A DNA stretch of 5,928 bases from an uncultured Thiotrichaceae bacterium (GCA_937931765.1 CALHAO010000319.1:1-5928); one strand, 5' to 3'; shown: positions 1 to 5,667, numbered from the stretch's first letter. Numbers and translations are program-made. The notes: generated by a model from the letters alone, not told the origin.

Positions 1-574
1 TGCCAGGGGCACGCATATTCATGATGGTAGCAACAATGTTGATCGAGCCCATGATGGATGAAATACCCAGCAAGTGAACCGCGAAGATCAGCATTGGGAA
101 TGCAGCACCGGTTTGTAACACTAATGGTGGATACATTGTCCAGCCACCTGCCGGTGCGCCACCATCAACAAATAAAGTAGAGATCAGCATGATGCTGGCG
201 AATGGCAGGATCCAGAAGCTCCAGTTATTCATTCGTGGCAATGCCATATCCGGCGCACCAATCATAATTGGAATCATCCAGTTCGCTAAGCCTACGAAGG
301 CAGGCATTAGCGCCAGGAATATCATCACCAGCGCATGCATGGTGGTCATCTGGTTAAAGAAACCAGGATCTACCAGCTGCAGGCCGGGTTGAAATAATTC
401 TGCTCTTATTACCAGTGCCATAATGCCACCGATAAAGAACATAATAAGTGAGAACCACAGATAGAGAGAGCCAATATCCTTATGGTTCGTCGTTGTTAAC
501 CAGCGCATCCAACCCTTTGCTGGGCCATGATGGTGGTCGTCGTGATCGACGTGGTCCACTGCTTGTGCGTTCAT
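1..574 (-). CDS. coxA: Cytochrome c oxidase subunit I, N-terminal part (cut by window edge)
   Basis: Catalytic subunit of the aa3-type heme-copper oxidase in the inner membrane, which reduces O2 to water and pumps protons. Only the first 191 residues are in the window; the rest lies beyond the left edge. Visible landmarks: a His-rich N-terminus (residues 8-16), TTTNHKDIGSLY at 27-38, first membrane helix about 39-56, then RAELFQPG (57-64). H80 in TTMHALVMIF is the expected axial ligand of low-spin heme a. N98, D109 (in GAPDMALPR) and N116 keep the spacing of the D-channel Asn/Asp/Asn set, so proton uptake by this path looks intact. The ATG has a good ribosome site, GGAG seven bases upstream. 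It follows coxB by 25 bases and is surely co-transcribed with it. The heme a3/CuB residues cannot be checked here. Identification is very secure. Confidence 0.97.
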   Translation of the reverse strand, partial: MNAQAVDHVDHDDHHHGPAKGWMRWLTTTNHKDIGSLYLWFSLIMFFIGGIMALVIRAELFQPGLQLVDPGFFNQMTTMHALVMIFLALMPAFVGLANWMIPIMIGAPDMALPRMNNWSFWILPFASIMLISTLFVDGGAPAGGWTMYPPLVLQTGAAFPMLIFAVHLLGISSIMGSINIVATIMNMRAPG

Positions 575-599
575 GTAATTTCTCCAGTGTTATCTTAGG

Positions 600-1730
600 T
601 TATTTGCGCAGGGCTTTAATGTCAGTAGGTTGAGCCATATCGCCCACACTGTTGCCGAGTCCATTACGCTCATAAGTCACTACGGCTGCGATATCAGCAT
701 CGCTAAGCTGTGCTCCGAAAGCCTGCATCGCTGTGCCTGGCTTACCGTTGAGGATAATGTCTATATGAGGGCCTATGTCACCTGTAGTGATTGGGCTGCC
801 GGTCATCGCGGGGAATACACCCGGAATACCAGCACCTGTCGCGCCGTGACAAGCTGCACAGTTCGTGTCATATACTTTTTTGCCCTGAGCCATCAAGTCA
901 GACATTTCCCACACTTTGTCAGCAGATGCTGCTAAAGCGGCTTTGGCTGCCTTTTGCTCTGCTACCCACTCTTTGTATTCGCCTTCTTCCTTAGCGATGA
1001 CAGTGATCGGCATGAATCCATGATCTTTACCGCATAACTCTGCGCATTGGCCACGGTAAGTGCCTGCGACGTTAACCTTGGCCCACATGTCGTTAATATA
1101 ACCAGGAATCGCATCTTTCTTCACCGCCAAATCAGGAACCCACCAAGCGTGAATAACGTCATTTGAAGTAAACAGGAAGCGAACTTTTTTGCCAACAGGA
1201 ATGACAACAGGGTTGTCCACTTCCAGCAAATAATTATCTACAGTAGCCGGATCAATACCGGAGTCACGCTTGCTGGCTTCACGGCTGGGAGCTGCAAGGC
1301 TGCTGAAGAAGCTAATATCATCTTCTGCGTATTCGTATTGCCATTTCCATTGGTAGCCAGTGACTTTAATAGTCATATCAGCGTTACTGGAATCTTCAAT
1401 TTTCACCAGCGCTTGTGCCGCTGGTATGGCCAGCGAAATAAGGATAATGACGGGTAGGACTGTCCATATTATTTCGACAGTAGTACTTTCATGGAAAGTG
1501 GCTGCTTTGTGATCTTTGTCTTTGCGGTGATAAACGATGGAATAAATCATCGCACCAAACACAATAATACCAATGACAACACAGACCCAGAATGCAGCCA
1601 TATGGAGGTCGTAAATTTCCTTACTTAGGTCGGTGACACCCTGTGTCAGGTTAACTTCCCAGTCAGCATGCGCAATCAGCGGTGTTAGCAATGCAGCGAG
1701 CAATCCTCCAGCGATACAACTCCTCTTCAT
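600..1730 (-). CDS. coxB: Cytochrome c oxidase subunit II with fused C-terminal cytochrome c domain (caa3 type)
   Basis: Electron-entry subunit of the oxidase: it takes electrons through heme c and CuA and hands them to heme a in subunit I. The 376 residues start with a signal peptide (about 1-22, ending LIAHA before DW). Two membrane helices follow (about 45-67 and 86-107), with E86 in STTVEIIWT at the usual K-channel entrance position. The periplasmic cupredoxin domain has the aromatic YQWKW strip (126-130) and a complete CuA set: H194, C229, E231, C233, H237 and M240. A monoheme cytochrome c domain follows, with CAACH at 291-295 and likely axial Met M335 in GTAMQAFG. Length fits subunit II proteins that carry a fused cytochrome c. 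The start is supported by the signal peptide and by AGAGG ten bases upstream, though that spacing is a little long. The gene lies first in a coxB-coxA unit behind its own promoter region. Confidence 0.97.
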   Translation of the reverse strand: MKRSCIAGGLLAALLTPLIAHADWEVNLTQGVTDLSKEIYDLHMAAFWVCVVIGIIVFGAMIYSIVYHRKDKDHKAATFHESTTVEIIWTVLPVIILISLAIPAAQALVKIEDSSNADMTIKVTGYQWKWQYEYAEDDISFFSSLAAPSREASKRDSGIDPATVDNYLLEVDNPVVIPVGKKVRFLFTSNDVIHAWWVPDLAVKKDAIPGYINDMWAKVNVAGTYRGQCAELCGKDHGFMPITVIAKEEGEYKEWVAEQKAAKAALAASADKVWEMSDLMAQGKKVYDTNCAACHGATGAGIPGVFPAMTGSPITTGDIGPHIDIILNGKPGTAMQAFGAQLSDADIAAVVTYERNGLGNSVGDMAQPTDIKALRK

Positions 1731-1745
1731 TCTTCAGGTGCCTCT

Positions 1746-1755
1746 CATAATTATG
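1746..1755. repeat. 10-bp perfect palindrome in the coxB leader
   Basis: CATAATTATG is fully self-complementary and lies 15 bases before the coxB ATG, just upstream of the ribosome site. It could be a small operator half or simply AT-rich chance. On the minus strand CATAAT also resembles a -10 box, but no acceptable -35 box sits 16 to 18 bases upstream of it. Confidence 0.35.
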
Positions 1756-1780
1756 ACGATATTTAGTTCGGGATTTCTTT

Positions 1781-1822
1781 CTGTTTAAGGCACTAGGTGA
1801 AGATTAACGTTGTCTTAAACAG
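1781..1822. repeat. Perfect 9-bp inverted repeat in the coxB leader
   Basis: CTGTTTAAG at 1781-1789 and its exact reverse complement CTTAAACAG at 1814-1822 are separated by 24 bases, with arm centres 33 bases apart, close to three helical turns. It falls downstream of the predicted coxB promoter, so it could act as a paired operator for a DNA-binding protein or as a long-looped stem in the 5' leader RNA. Inside the stem, a mismatch is followed by one more C-G pair. The repeat is seen directly; a function is inferred. Confidence 0.55.
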
Positions 1823-1844
1823 CTCATATAATTTGGTTATGTGC

Positions 1845-1873
1845 ATCCTAGCCGATGCCCATAGTGATTTCAA
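1845..1873 (-). promoter_or_regulatory. Predicted sigma70-type promoter for coxBA
   Basis: On the minus strand TTGAAA (1873-1868, five of six consensus bases) is followed after exactly 17 bases by TAGGAT (1850-1845, four of six). A run of eight T on that strand lies just upstream, like an AT-rich UP element. Transcription would start near 1838 and give a leader of about 110 bases that includes the inverted repeat. This is the best match I found in the gap, but it was judged by eye only. Confidence 0.5.
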
Positions 1874-1994
1874 ATAAAAAAAGGCGCTGAGGGCTGCAAA
1901 TTTAGTCAGTTTTACCTGCAACATTGTGAAAATCAACAGGCCTATTTCAGAATCTGGCGATGTTTTAATATTAGAAGTTTATACTGCGTTGTTA

Positions 1995-2020
1995 AAGCTG
2001 GCTTTTCCATTTGTCAGCTT
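1995..2020 (-). terminator. Weak hairpin after the small helical protein gene
   Basis: AAGCTG at 1995-2000 and CAGCTT at 2015-2020 form a 6-bp stem nine bases past the stop codon at 2029. Only three T follow on the minus strand, so this is at best a weak or Rho-assisted terminator, or a 3' end stabiliser, of the DUF2244-ctaB cluster. Confidence 0.25.
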
Positions 2021-2028
2021 ACTATTTT

Positions 2029-2232
2029 TTAGCTATTTTGTATTTTTTGCTGCGATTCCAGCTGAGCGATTTGCTGCACAGTCGCGGCGTATTCTTCGCC
2101 CAGTTGAGTCAGTGTGTCCAGCTCATGCATGGATGCCGGTGCTTCGGAGCCATGAATGGATTTTTGCACTTTTTTCATGCTTTTGATAATGCCTTTAAGG
2201 CGTTTGGATAACTGTTTGTGTTCTGAACTCAT
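2029..2232 (-). CDS. Small charged helical protein of unknown function (67 aa)
   Basis: I do not recognise this family. The protein has 67 residues, no cysteine, no signal peptide and no membrane segment, so it is probably cytoplasmic. Residues 5-27 form a strongly basic predicted helix (many Lys). A GSEAPAS linker (28-34) follows, then a second, more acidic and Gln-rich predicted helix (about 36-64). This could fold as a helical hairpin or coiled coil. It is probably real: the ATG has a strong AGGAG five bases upstream, and it begins only 12 bases after the DUF2970 stop in the same direction. It is the last gene of the DUF2244-ctaB-DUF2970 cluster and sits directly before the coxB regulatory region. 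A role in oxidase assembly, or in an unrelated process, cannot be decided from the sequence. Confidence 0.75.
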   Translation of the reverse strand: MSSEHKQLSKRLKGIIKSMKKVQKSIHGSEAPASMHELDTLTQLGEEYAATVQQIAQLESQQKIQNS

Positions 2233-2237
2233 GTCTT

Positions 2238-2242
2238 CTCCT
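2238..2242 (-). promoter_or_regulatory. Strong ribosome binding site of the small helical protein gene
   Basis: AGGAG on the minus strand lies five bases before the ATG at 2232 and inside the 12-base gap after the DUF2970 stop. It is the best ribosome site in the cluster and the main reason to believe the short gene. Confidence 0.7.
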
Positions 2243-2244
2243 GT

Positions 2245-2487
2245 CTAGCTGGTGGTTGTTGTGCTGAGGAGTAATTGAACAGCACCCCAAACGGCCACCA
2301 TGAATAATAATGTCACTATGCCGCCCGCAATAAAGAAATGCCAGAATTTCCCGCTTTGAAAATCACGCTCCAGGTTCTCTTTTTTCTGAACACCGAGAAG
2401 GCCAGCCAGCGCACTCACAAAAATACTCCAGGCTGTGACTTTCTTTCCGTCCTGTTGTTGATCCCGCTGTTCCTGCTGCTCTTGCAT
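2245..2487 (-). CDS. DUF2970 family small membrane protein (80 aa)
   Basis: A short inner-membrane protein of the DUF2970 family, whose function is unknown; members are often found beside cytochrome oxidase genes in proteobacteria. The N-terminus (1-15) is Gln-rich and hydrophilic. SIFVSALAGLLGVQKKENLERDF (21-43) carries the family hallmark: a short amphipathic helix, then GVQ, a charged run and RDF. G46-K47 and H50 precede a single membrane helix at about 50-74, and the tail ends in a Thr/Ser cluster. The ATG comes three bases after the ctaB stop, and its AGGA ribosome site overlaps the last codon of ctaB, so the two are probably translationally coupled. Family assignment rests on recognised motif pattern. 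A link to oxidase biogenesis is inferred from position only. Confidence 0.85.
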   Translation of the reverse strand: MQEQQEQRDQQQDGKKVTAWSIFVSALAGLLGVQKKENLERDFQSGKFWHFFIAGGIVTLLFMVAVWGAVQLLLSTTTTS

Positions 2488-2490
2488 GTT

Positions 2491-3402
2491 TTATCCTATA
2501 AAAGTATGGCGAATGAACACTCTTAGATAGTGATCAAGCAGAAAAAATGCAAATAATGCGGTCAGGTAAAATATTGAGTAACCAAAGGTCTTCATTGCGT
2601 ACTCGTCACCTTCTCCACTATAAAGCTTCCAGGCATAGTAGGCGAAGCCCATACCCAGGCCAATAGCGCCGACGAGATACAGTGTGCCGCTCATAAAGAT
2701 CAGGAAGGGGACAATGCTGACAATGACTAGTAATATGGTATACAGCACAATGTGCAGTTTAGTGAAGGGGATGCCATGAGTGACCGGCAGCATTGGCACA
2801 CCCGCTTTTGCGTAATCTTTCTGACGTTTAATCGCCAGCGCCCAGAAATGGGGGGGTGTCCAGACAAAAATAATCAGGAACAGCAATAAAGCTTCGGGGT
2901 GCAACTGGCCGGTGATAGCTGTCCAGCCTAATACTGGCGGAGCAGCGCCTGCGGCACCACCAATGACAATATTTTGTGGCGTACTGTGTTTCAGAAAGAC
3001 GGTGTAGATTATGGCATAACCAATCATGGAAGCCATGGTCAATAATGCAGTTAGGGCATTGACGAATGTGAACAAAATAAGGGCTGATAGCGCCGTCATG
3101 ATCAGGGCAAATATAACCACATTAAGTGGCTTTAATACACCTTGAGCGACTGGGCGGGCGCGCGTTCTGTCCATACGCTGGTCAATAGTCTGATCAATCG
3201 CATGGTTTAAAGCTGCACCCGCTGCTGCCGCCAGACCTATGCCCAATAGGCCCCAGAACGCAGTATCCAGCGGAATCATACCGGGTGTGGATAACAGCAT
3301 GCCCACCAGCGCCGTAAACAAAATCAGGTAAACCACCTTAGGCTTACAGCACTCATAGTAAGCTTTAAAAAGGGTGGTGTTCATTGTTGCCGCTAGTTGC
3401 AT
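2491..3402 (-). CDS. ctaB: Protoheme IX farnesyltransferase (heme O synthase)
   Basis: Integral membrane prenyltransferase of the UbiA superfamily (CtaB/CyoE). It adds a farnesyl group to the 2-vinyl of heme B to make heme O, the precursor of heme A for this oxidase. With this start the protein has 303 residues, normal for the family. The first Asp-rich motif is NHAIDQTIDQRMDRT with N66, D70 and D74. The second conserved block, HFWALAIKRQKDYAKAGVPM, begins at H185 and includes D196-Y197, followed by LPVTHG. Several hydrophobic helices fill the rest. Two in-frame ATGs lie six bases apart, at 3408 and 3402. AAGGA is immediately adjacent to the first but six bases from the second, so I chose 3402. 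The coding region starts nine bases after the DUF2244 stop, and its 3' end carries the ribosome site of the DUF2970 gene. Identification is very secure; the exact start is not. Confidence 0.96.
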   Translation of the reverse strand: MQLAATMNTTLFKAYYECCKPKVVYLILFTALVGMLLSTPGMIPLDTAFWGLLGIGLAAAAGAALNHAIDQTIDQRMDRTRARPVAQGVLKPLNVVIFALIMTALSALILFTFVNALTALLTMASMIGYAIIYTVFLKHSTPQNIVIGGAAGAAPPVLGWTAITGQLHPEALLLFLIIFVWTPPHFWALAIKRQKDYAKAGVPMLPVTHGIPFTKLHIVLYTILLVIVSIVPFLIFMSGTLYLVGAIGLGMGFAYYAWKLYSGEGDEYAMKTFGYSIFYLTALFAFFLLDHYLRVFIRHTFIG

Positions 3403-3408
3403 GTTCAT

Positions 3409-3413
3409 TCCTT
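3409..3413 (-). promoter_or_regulatory. Ribosome binding site deciding the ctaB start
   Basis: AAGGA on the minus strand overlaps the DUF2244 stop codon (TAA followed by GGA). It touches the ATG at 3408 directly but is six bases from the ATG at 3402, favouring the latter. The overlap also suggests coupled translation of the two genes. Confidence 0.6.
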
Positions 3414-3882
3414 AATGTACCCAGGCCGGTTGTCGCGCCTTAATAATCGCTGTTTTAATCGCATCAGCCAGGCTGCTACGTTCTTCCTCATTAAGGAAGG
3501 TGGCCAATTCTACCCAATTGCCATGCGAACCTATGAGCAGGCGGGACGGAGATTGTGGGTACTGTTTAGCTTGTAAATCGACACTAACCCAATGCAATGG
3601 AAATGACCAGCTGCGTGGGGCACGTTTTTCTTCGTGGCGAATAATGAGTTCATCATTTTCAATAATAACGCGTTCTACGATGCGGCACTGCTCGCCGACT
3701 TTCCTGAATGCATAAATCAGTAGTAGCAAATCAGCTCCCATAAACGGTGCGACCAGCCACATGCCTTTCAGCGCCAGTGTAAGAGTGATACCGGCCATCA
3801 CACCACCCATCAGCCAAAAAAAACCATGACGGTCTTTCTTGCTGAGGGAGCAATTGGGTTGGATAATAAACTCTCTGGGCAT
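3412..3882 (-). CDS. DUF2244 family integral membrane protein (156 aa)
   Basis: A two-helix inner-membrane protein of the DUF2244 family. Its molecular function is unknown, though members recur near cytochrome c oxidase and heme A genes. Visible family pattern: an N-terminal PNCSLSKKDRHGFF stretch (9-22), membrane helices about 20-40 and 42-60 forming a hairpin with a short loop, then a soluble beta-rich domain (about 66-130). That domain has WSFPLHWV (92-99), LLIGSHGNWVELATFL (115-130) and the closing NEEERSSLADAI. Length is typical. The start at 3882 is the natural one but has no clear ribosome site (CCCAGCACC precedes the ATG), so translation may be weak or the leader short. A promoter-like element lies 40 to 70 bases upstream. 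It is the first gene of the unit that continues into ctaB, diverging from the thioredoxin-like gene. Confidence 0.87.
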   Translation of the reverse strand: MPREFIIQPNCSLSKKDRHGFFWLMGGVMAGITLTLALKGMWLVAPFMGADLLLLIYAFRKVGEQCRIVERVIIENDELIIRHEEKRAPRSWSFPLHWVSVDLQAKQYPQSPSRLLIGSHGNWVELATFLNEEERSSLADAIKTAIIKARQPAWVH

Positions 3883-3921
3883 GGTGCTGGGTACTAATGG
3901 TGTCTCAAGTAAGATTGGGCC

Positions 3922-3951
3922 ATTCTAGTCGCATTCACGGGGTGCAATCAA
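3922..3951 (-). promoter_or_regulatory. Predicted promoter of the DUF2244-ctaB cluster
   Basis: On the minus strand TTGATT (3951-3946, four of six) is followed after 18 bases by TAGAAT (3927-3922, five of six). The start would be near 3915, giving a leader of about 33 bases before the ATG at 3882. It lies in the 191-base divergent region shared with the thioredoxin-like gene. Found by eye; not scored. Confidence 0.45.
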
Positions 3952-3975
3952 TAACAGGTTTCGGAAAGCGACCTT

Positions 3976-3992
3976 TGACGTGTATTTGGTCA
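3976..3992. repeat. Short dyad TGAC-N9-GTCA in the divergent region
   Basis: TGAC at 3976-3979 and GTCA at 3989-3992 form a small inverted repeat between the two divergent transcription units. It sits about 25 bases upstream of the -35 of the leftward promoter candidate and about 20 bases upstream of the rightward one, where an activator or repressor could act on both. Four-base arms are short enough to arise by chance. Confidence 0.25.
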
Positions 3993-4010
3993 GCATAATT
4001 AACACACCAT

Positions 4011-4040
4011 TTGTATTTAGCGGGTGTTTTGTTTTATAAC
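4011..4040 (+). promoter_or_regulatory. Weak promoter candidate for the thioredoxin-like gene and ctaA
   Basis: TTGTAT (4011-4016, three of six) and TATAAC (4035-4040, five of six) are 18 bases apart. Transcription would start near 4047, leaving a short leader that includes the ribosome site at 4063. The -35 box is poor, so an activator or another start site is possible. Confidence 0.27.
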
Positions 4041-4062
4041 CCTGCTGGGAAAACCTGTCACA

Positions 4063-4067
4063 AAGGA
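4063..4067 (+). promoter_or_regulatory. Ribosome binding site deciding the thioredoxin-like start
   Basis: AAGGA sits six bases before the ATG at 4074. An in-frame TTG at 4011 would add 21 residues but would place this ribosome site inside the gene and add a sequence unlike a signal or anchor, so 4074 is preferred. Confidence 0.7.
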
Positions 4068-4073
4068 TACGAC

Positions 4074-4586
4074 ATGACCGCAACTGAGCCTGTGGCTAAA
4101 CAATCTATTTTTTCACGGTGGAACATCATTGCCTCGGTTACACTGTTTGCTGCTGGTATTGGCTTCGCAGCATTCAATCAATCGGACACTATTAGGCCGC
4201 TTGAGCTGACAACATTGAATGGCACACAGGTTGACTTGCCGGGTGAAGGGCTGAGCTGGGTTAATCTTTGGTCGATCAACTGTCCGCCATGTCTGAAAGA
4301 AATGCCTTACCTGGAAGCACTTCATGAGCAATATGGAGGTAAAGTACAAATTGTTGCAGTTTCTGTGCCTTATGATCCGCCGAATGTGATCAAGGATTAC
4401 CAAACCCGTGAGGGCTTCACGTTACCGATGGCGCTGGATATGGACGGCATTGCTATGCGGGAATTTACTGATAATCTGGTGGTGCCCAGCCATTATCTGT
4501 TAGATAATAAGGGCAATATTCTGCTATCACATCTGGGTGAAATTGATGAAGCGTCGATCAAAGCAGCTATCGATAAACACCTTTGA
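4074..4586 (+). CDS. Membrane-anchored thioredoxin-like protein (TlpA/ResA type)
   Basis: A thiol-disulfide oxidoreductase held in the inner membrane by one N-terminal helix (about 17-36), with the thioredoxin domain facing the periplasm. The protein has 170 residues. The active site is WSINCPPCLKEMP with C70 and C73, the CPPC form common in TlpA/ResA-like reductants. The cis-Pro loop is VVPSHYLLD with P138, followed by the NKGNI turn and a last beta-alpha unit. It lacks the CxxxCP motif and distal His of SCO copper chaperones, so it is not SCO1. It precedes ctaA by 63 bases on the same strand and probably shares a transcript. From known TlpA proteins, plausible targets are the CuA cysteines of subunit II, an Sco partner, cytochrome c CXXCH thiols, or the CtaA cysteine pairs. 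Which one applies is inference. The family call is secure. Confidence 0.9.
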   Translation: MTATEPVAKQSIFSRWNIIASVTLFAAGIGFAAFNQSDTIRPLELTTLNGTQVDLPGEGLSWVNLWSINCPPCLKEMPYLEALHEQYGGKVQIVAVSVPYDPPNVIKDYQTREGFTLPMALDMDGIAMREFTDNLVVPSHYLLDNKGNILLSHLGEIDEASIKAAIDKHL

Positions 4587-4649
4587 AGTCGCCATGCCCA
4601 TGAAGTTACCCCATGTTGCTCCCTATTGAATTGCTGAGAGAGAGTTGTA

Positions 4650-5666
4650 GTGTCTAAATTTTATTCCAATTTGCTGGCTTTTACCTTGTTCTTTGCACTG
4701 GTTGTTATTGTGCTGGGTGCTTATACACGTCTGGCTGATGCGGGCCTGGGCTGTCCGGATTGGCCGGGGTGTTATGGTCACCTGACGGTACCGGAAAGTA
4801 CTGAAGGCACCGGTTTTGAACGCCCGCTGGAACCAGCTAAAGCCTGGGCAGAAATGGTGCACCGTTACGTGGCGGGAATTTTAGGTGTCATTATTCTATC
4901 GATATTCCTGATCGCATCGTTTTCCCGTGAAATACGTGAACGGCAGGGCGCTGTATTGCCCTTTGTATTGCTTTGTGTCGTCATTATGCAGGCGCTATTT
5001 GGCATGTGGACGGTGACTAAGCAGCTCAGTCCGGTTTATGTTACGGCGCACCTGATTGGGGGTTTCACGACGTTATCGCTCATCTGGATTATCCTGTTGC
5101 GCAGTAAAAACCGTATCAAACGCCCTCAGGGTGGTGCCATGTCAATACGTCGCTATAACCGTTTCAAAGGGCTGCGAATTTTGGCTGGTGGCGCGCTGTT
5201 GCTGCTTATTATTCAGATTGTATTAGGTGGTTGGGTTAGTACCAACTACGCGGCTATTGCCTGTGGCCCGACATACCCGACCTGTCACGGTTCTTTGTGG
5301 CCGTCTGCTGATTTTAAAGAGGGCTTTTCGCTGCTGGTTCATCTTGAGGAGGGCAGGGATTATGAATATGGCATTCTGGAAAGTCCCGCCCGCACAGCCA
5401 TCCATATGACACACCGTATGGGGGCATTGGTTGTTTTGTCTGTGTTGGGTCTGTTGGGACTACTGCTGGCGTTTTCCAATAAAGTGGCATTTGCCAATAA
5501 AACAGCGAAAATCATGTTGCTGTTGCTGGGAGTTCAATTCACCTTAGGCATTTTGAATGTGGTGCTGGCTTTACCTATAGCTATTGCGACGGCGCATAAT
5601 CTGGTGGCTGCTTTGCTGCTACTGTCGGTGATTACGTTGAACTTTAAGTTGGCTGTTCACCGATGA
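4650..5666 (+). CDS. ctaA: Heme A synthase (COX15/CtaA family)
   Basis: Inner-membrane monooxygenase that oxidises the C8 methyl of heme O to the formyl group of heme A. The 338 residues hold two similar four-helix halves. Four conserved heme-ligand His are visible: H71 in EMVHR, H134 in TAHLIGG, H255 in HMTHRMGAL and H316 in TAHNLVA. E68, the acidic residue ahead of the first His, is present. Outer-face loops carry two cysteine pairs, C35/C41 (CPDWPGC) and C205/C212 (CGPTYPTC), the arrangement that can form disulfides in this family. The start is GTG: an in-frame stop at 4635-4637 excludes any earlier start, and a GAGAG run ends five bases upstream. It lies behind the thioredoxin-like gene and ends one base from a convergent gene. 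Confidence 0.96.
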   Translation: MSKFYSNLLAFTLFFALVVIVLGAYTRLADAGLGCPDWPGCYGHLTVPESTEGTGFERPLEPAKAWAEMVHRYVAGILGVIILSIFLIASFSREIRERQGAVLPFVLLCVVIMQALFGMWTVTKQLSPVYVTAHLIGGFTTLSLIWIILLRSKNRIKRPQGGAMSIRRYNRFKGLRILAGGALLLLIIQIVLGGWVSTNYAAIACGPTYPTCHGSLWPSADFKEGFSLLVHLEEGRDYEYGILESPARTAIHMTHRMGALVVLSVLGLLGLLLAFSNKVAFANKTAKIMLLLLGVQFTLGILNVVLALPIAIATAHNLVAALLLLSVITLNFKLAVHR

Positions 5667-5667
5667 A

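Larger units (their letters stand above)
1731..2028. other. Gene-free region upstream of coxB
   Basis: About 300 bases lie between the stop of the small helical protein gene and the coxB start. AT-rich stretches dominate. It contains a promoter candidate, a perfect inverted repeat and a short AT palindrome, each listed separately, plus a weak hairpin just after the upstream gene. Plus-strand reading frames here run antisense into the small gene and look like no known protein, so I treat the region as regulatory. Its size, against gaps of 3 to 12 bases in the upstream cluster, suggests coxBA has its own transcription start. Confidence 0.7.

Noticed and set aside
600..994. Plus-strand frames antisense to the cytochrome c end of coxB
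   Set aside because: They lie entirely over a clearly conserved minus-strand gene and show no family features.
1746..1755. CATAAT as a -10 box directly before coxB
   Set aside because: No acceptable -35 sequence lies 16 to 18 bases upstream, and the start would fall almost on the ribosome site.
1876..1900. GC-rich stretch followed by eight T on the minus strand, looking like an intrinsic terminator
   Set aside because: The GC-rich part does not fold into a convincing stem; only a 4-bp CTGA/TCAG pairing is possible and it is offset from the T run. It fits better as AT-rich sequence upstream of the coxB promoter.
1921..1940. CCTG ... CAGG inverted repeat near 1916-1941 as a hairpin or operator
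   Set aside because: Only four bases pair before mismatches, with an 18-base loop; expected by chance.
1926..2186. Plus-strand frame of 86 codons over the coxB upstream gap
   Set aside because: It overlaps the small minus-strand gene antisense, has no ribosome site I can see, and its product is of random-looking composition.
4011..4073. Upstream extension of the thioredoxin-like protein from a TTG
   Set aside because: A well-spaced AAGGA immediately precedes the ATG at 4074, and the extra 21 residues would sit ahead of an already complete N-terminal anchor.
4113..4403. Minus-strand frame antisense to the thioredoxin-like gene
   Set aside because: No ribosome site or recognisable product; it shadows a well-supported gene.
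4074..4586. SCO1/SenC copper chaperone
   Set aside because: The active site is CPPC (CxxC) in a thioredoxin context, without the CxxxCP motif and the distal His needed for Sco copper binding.
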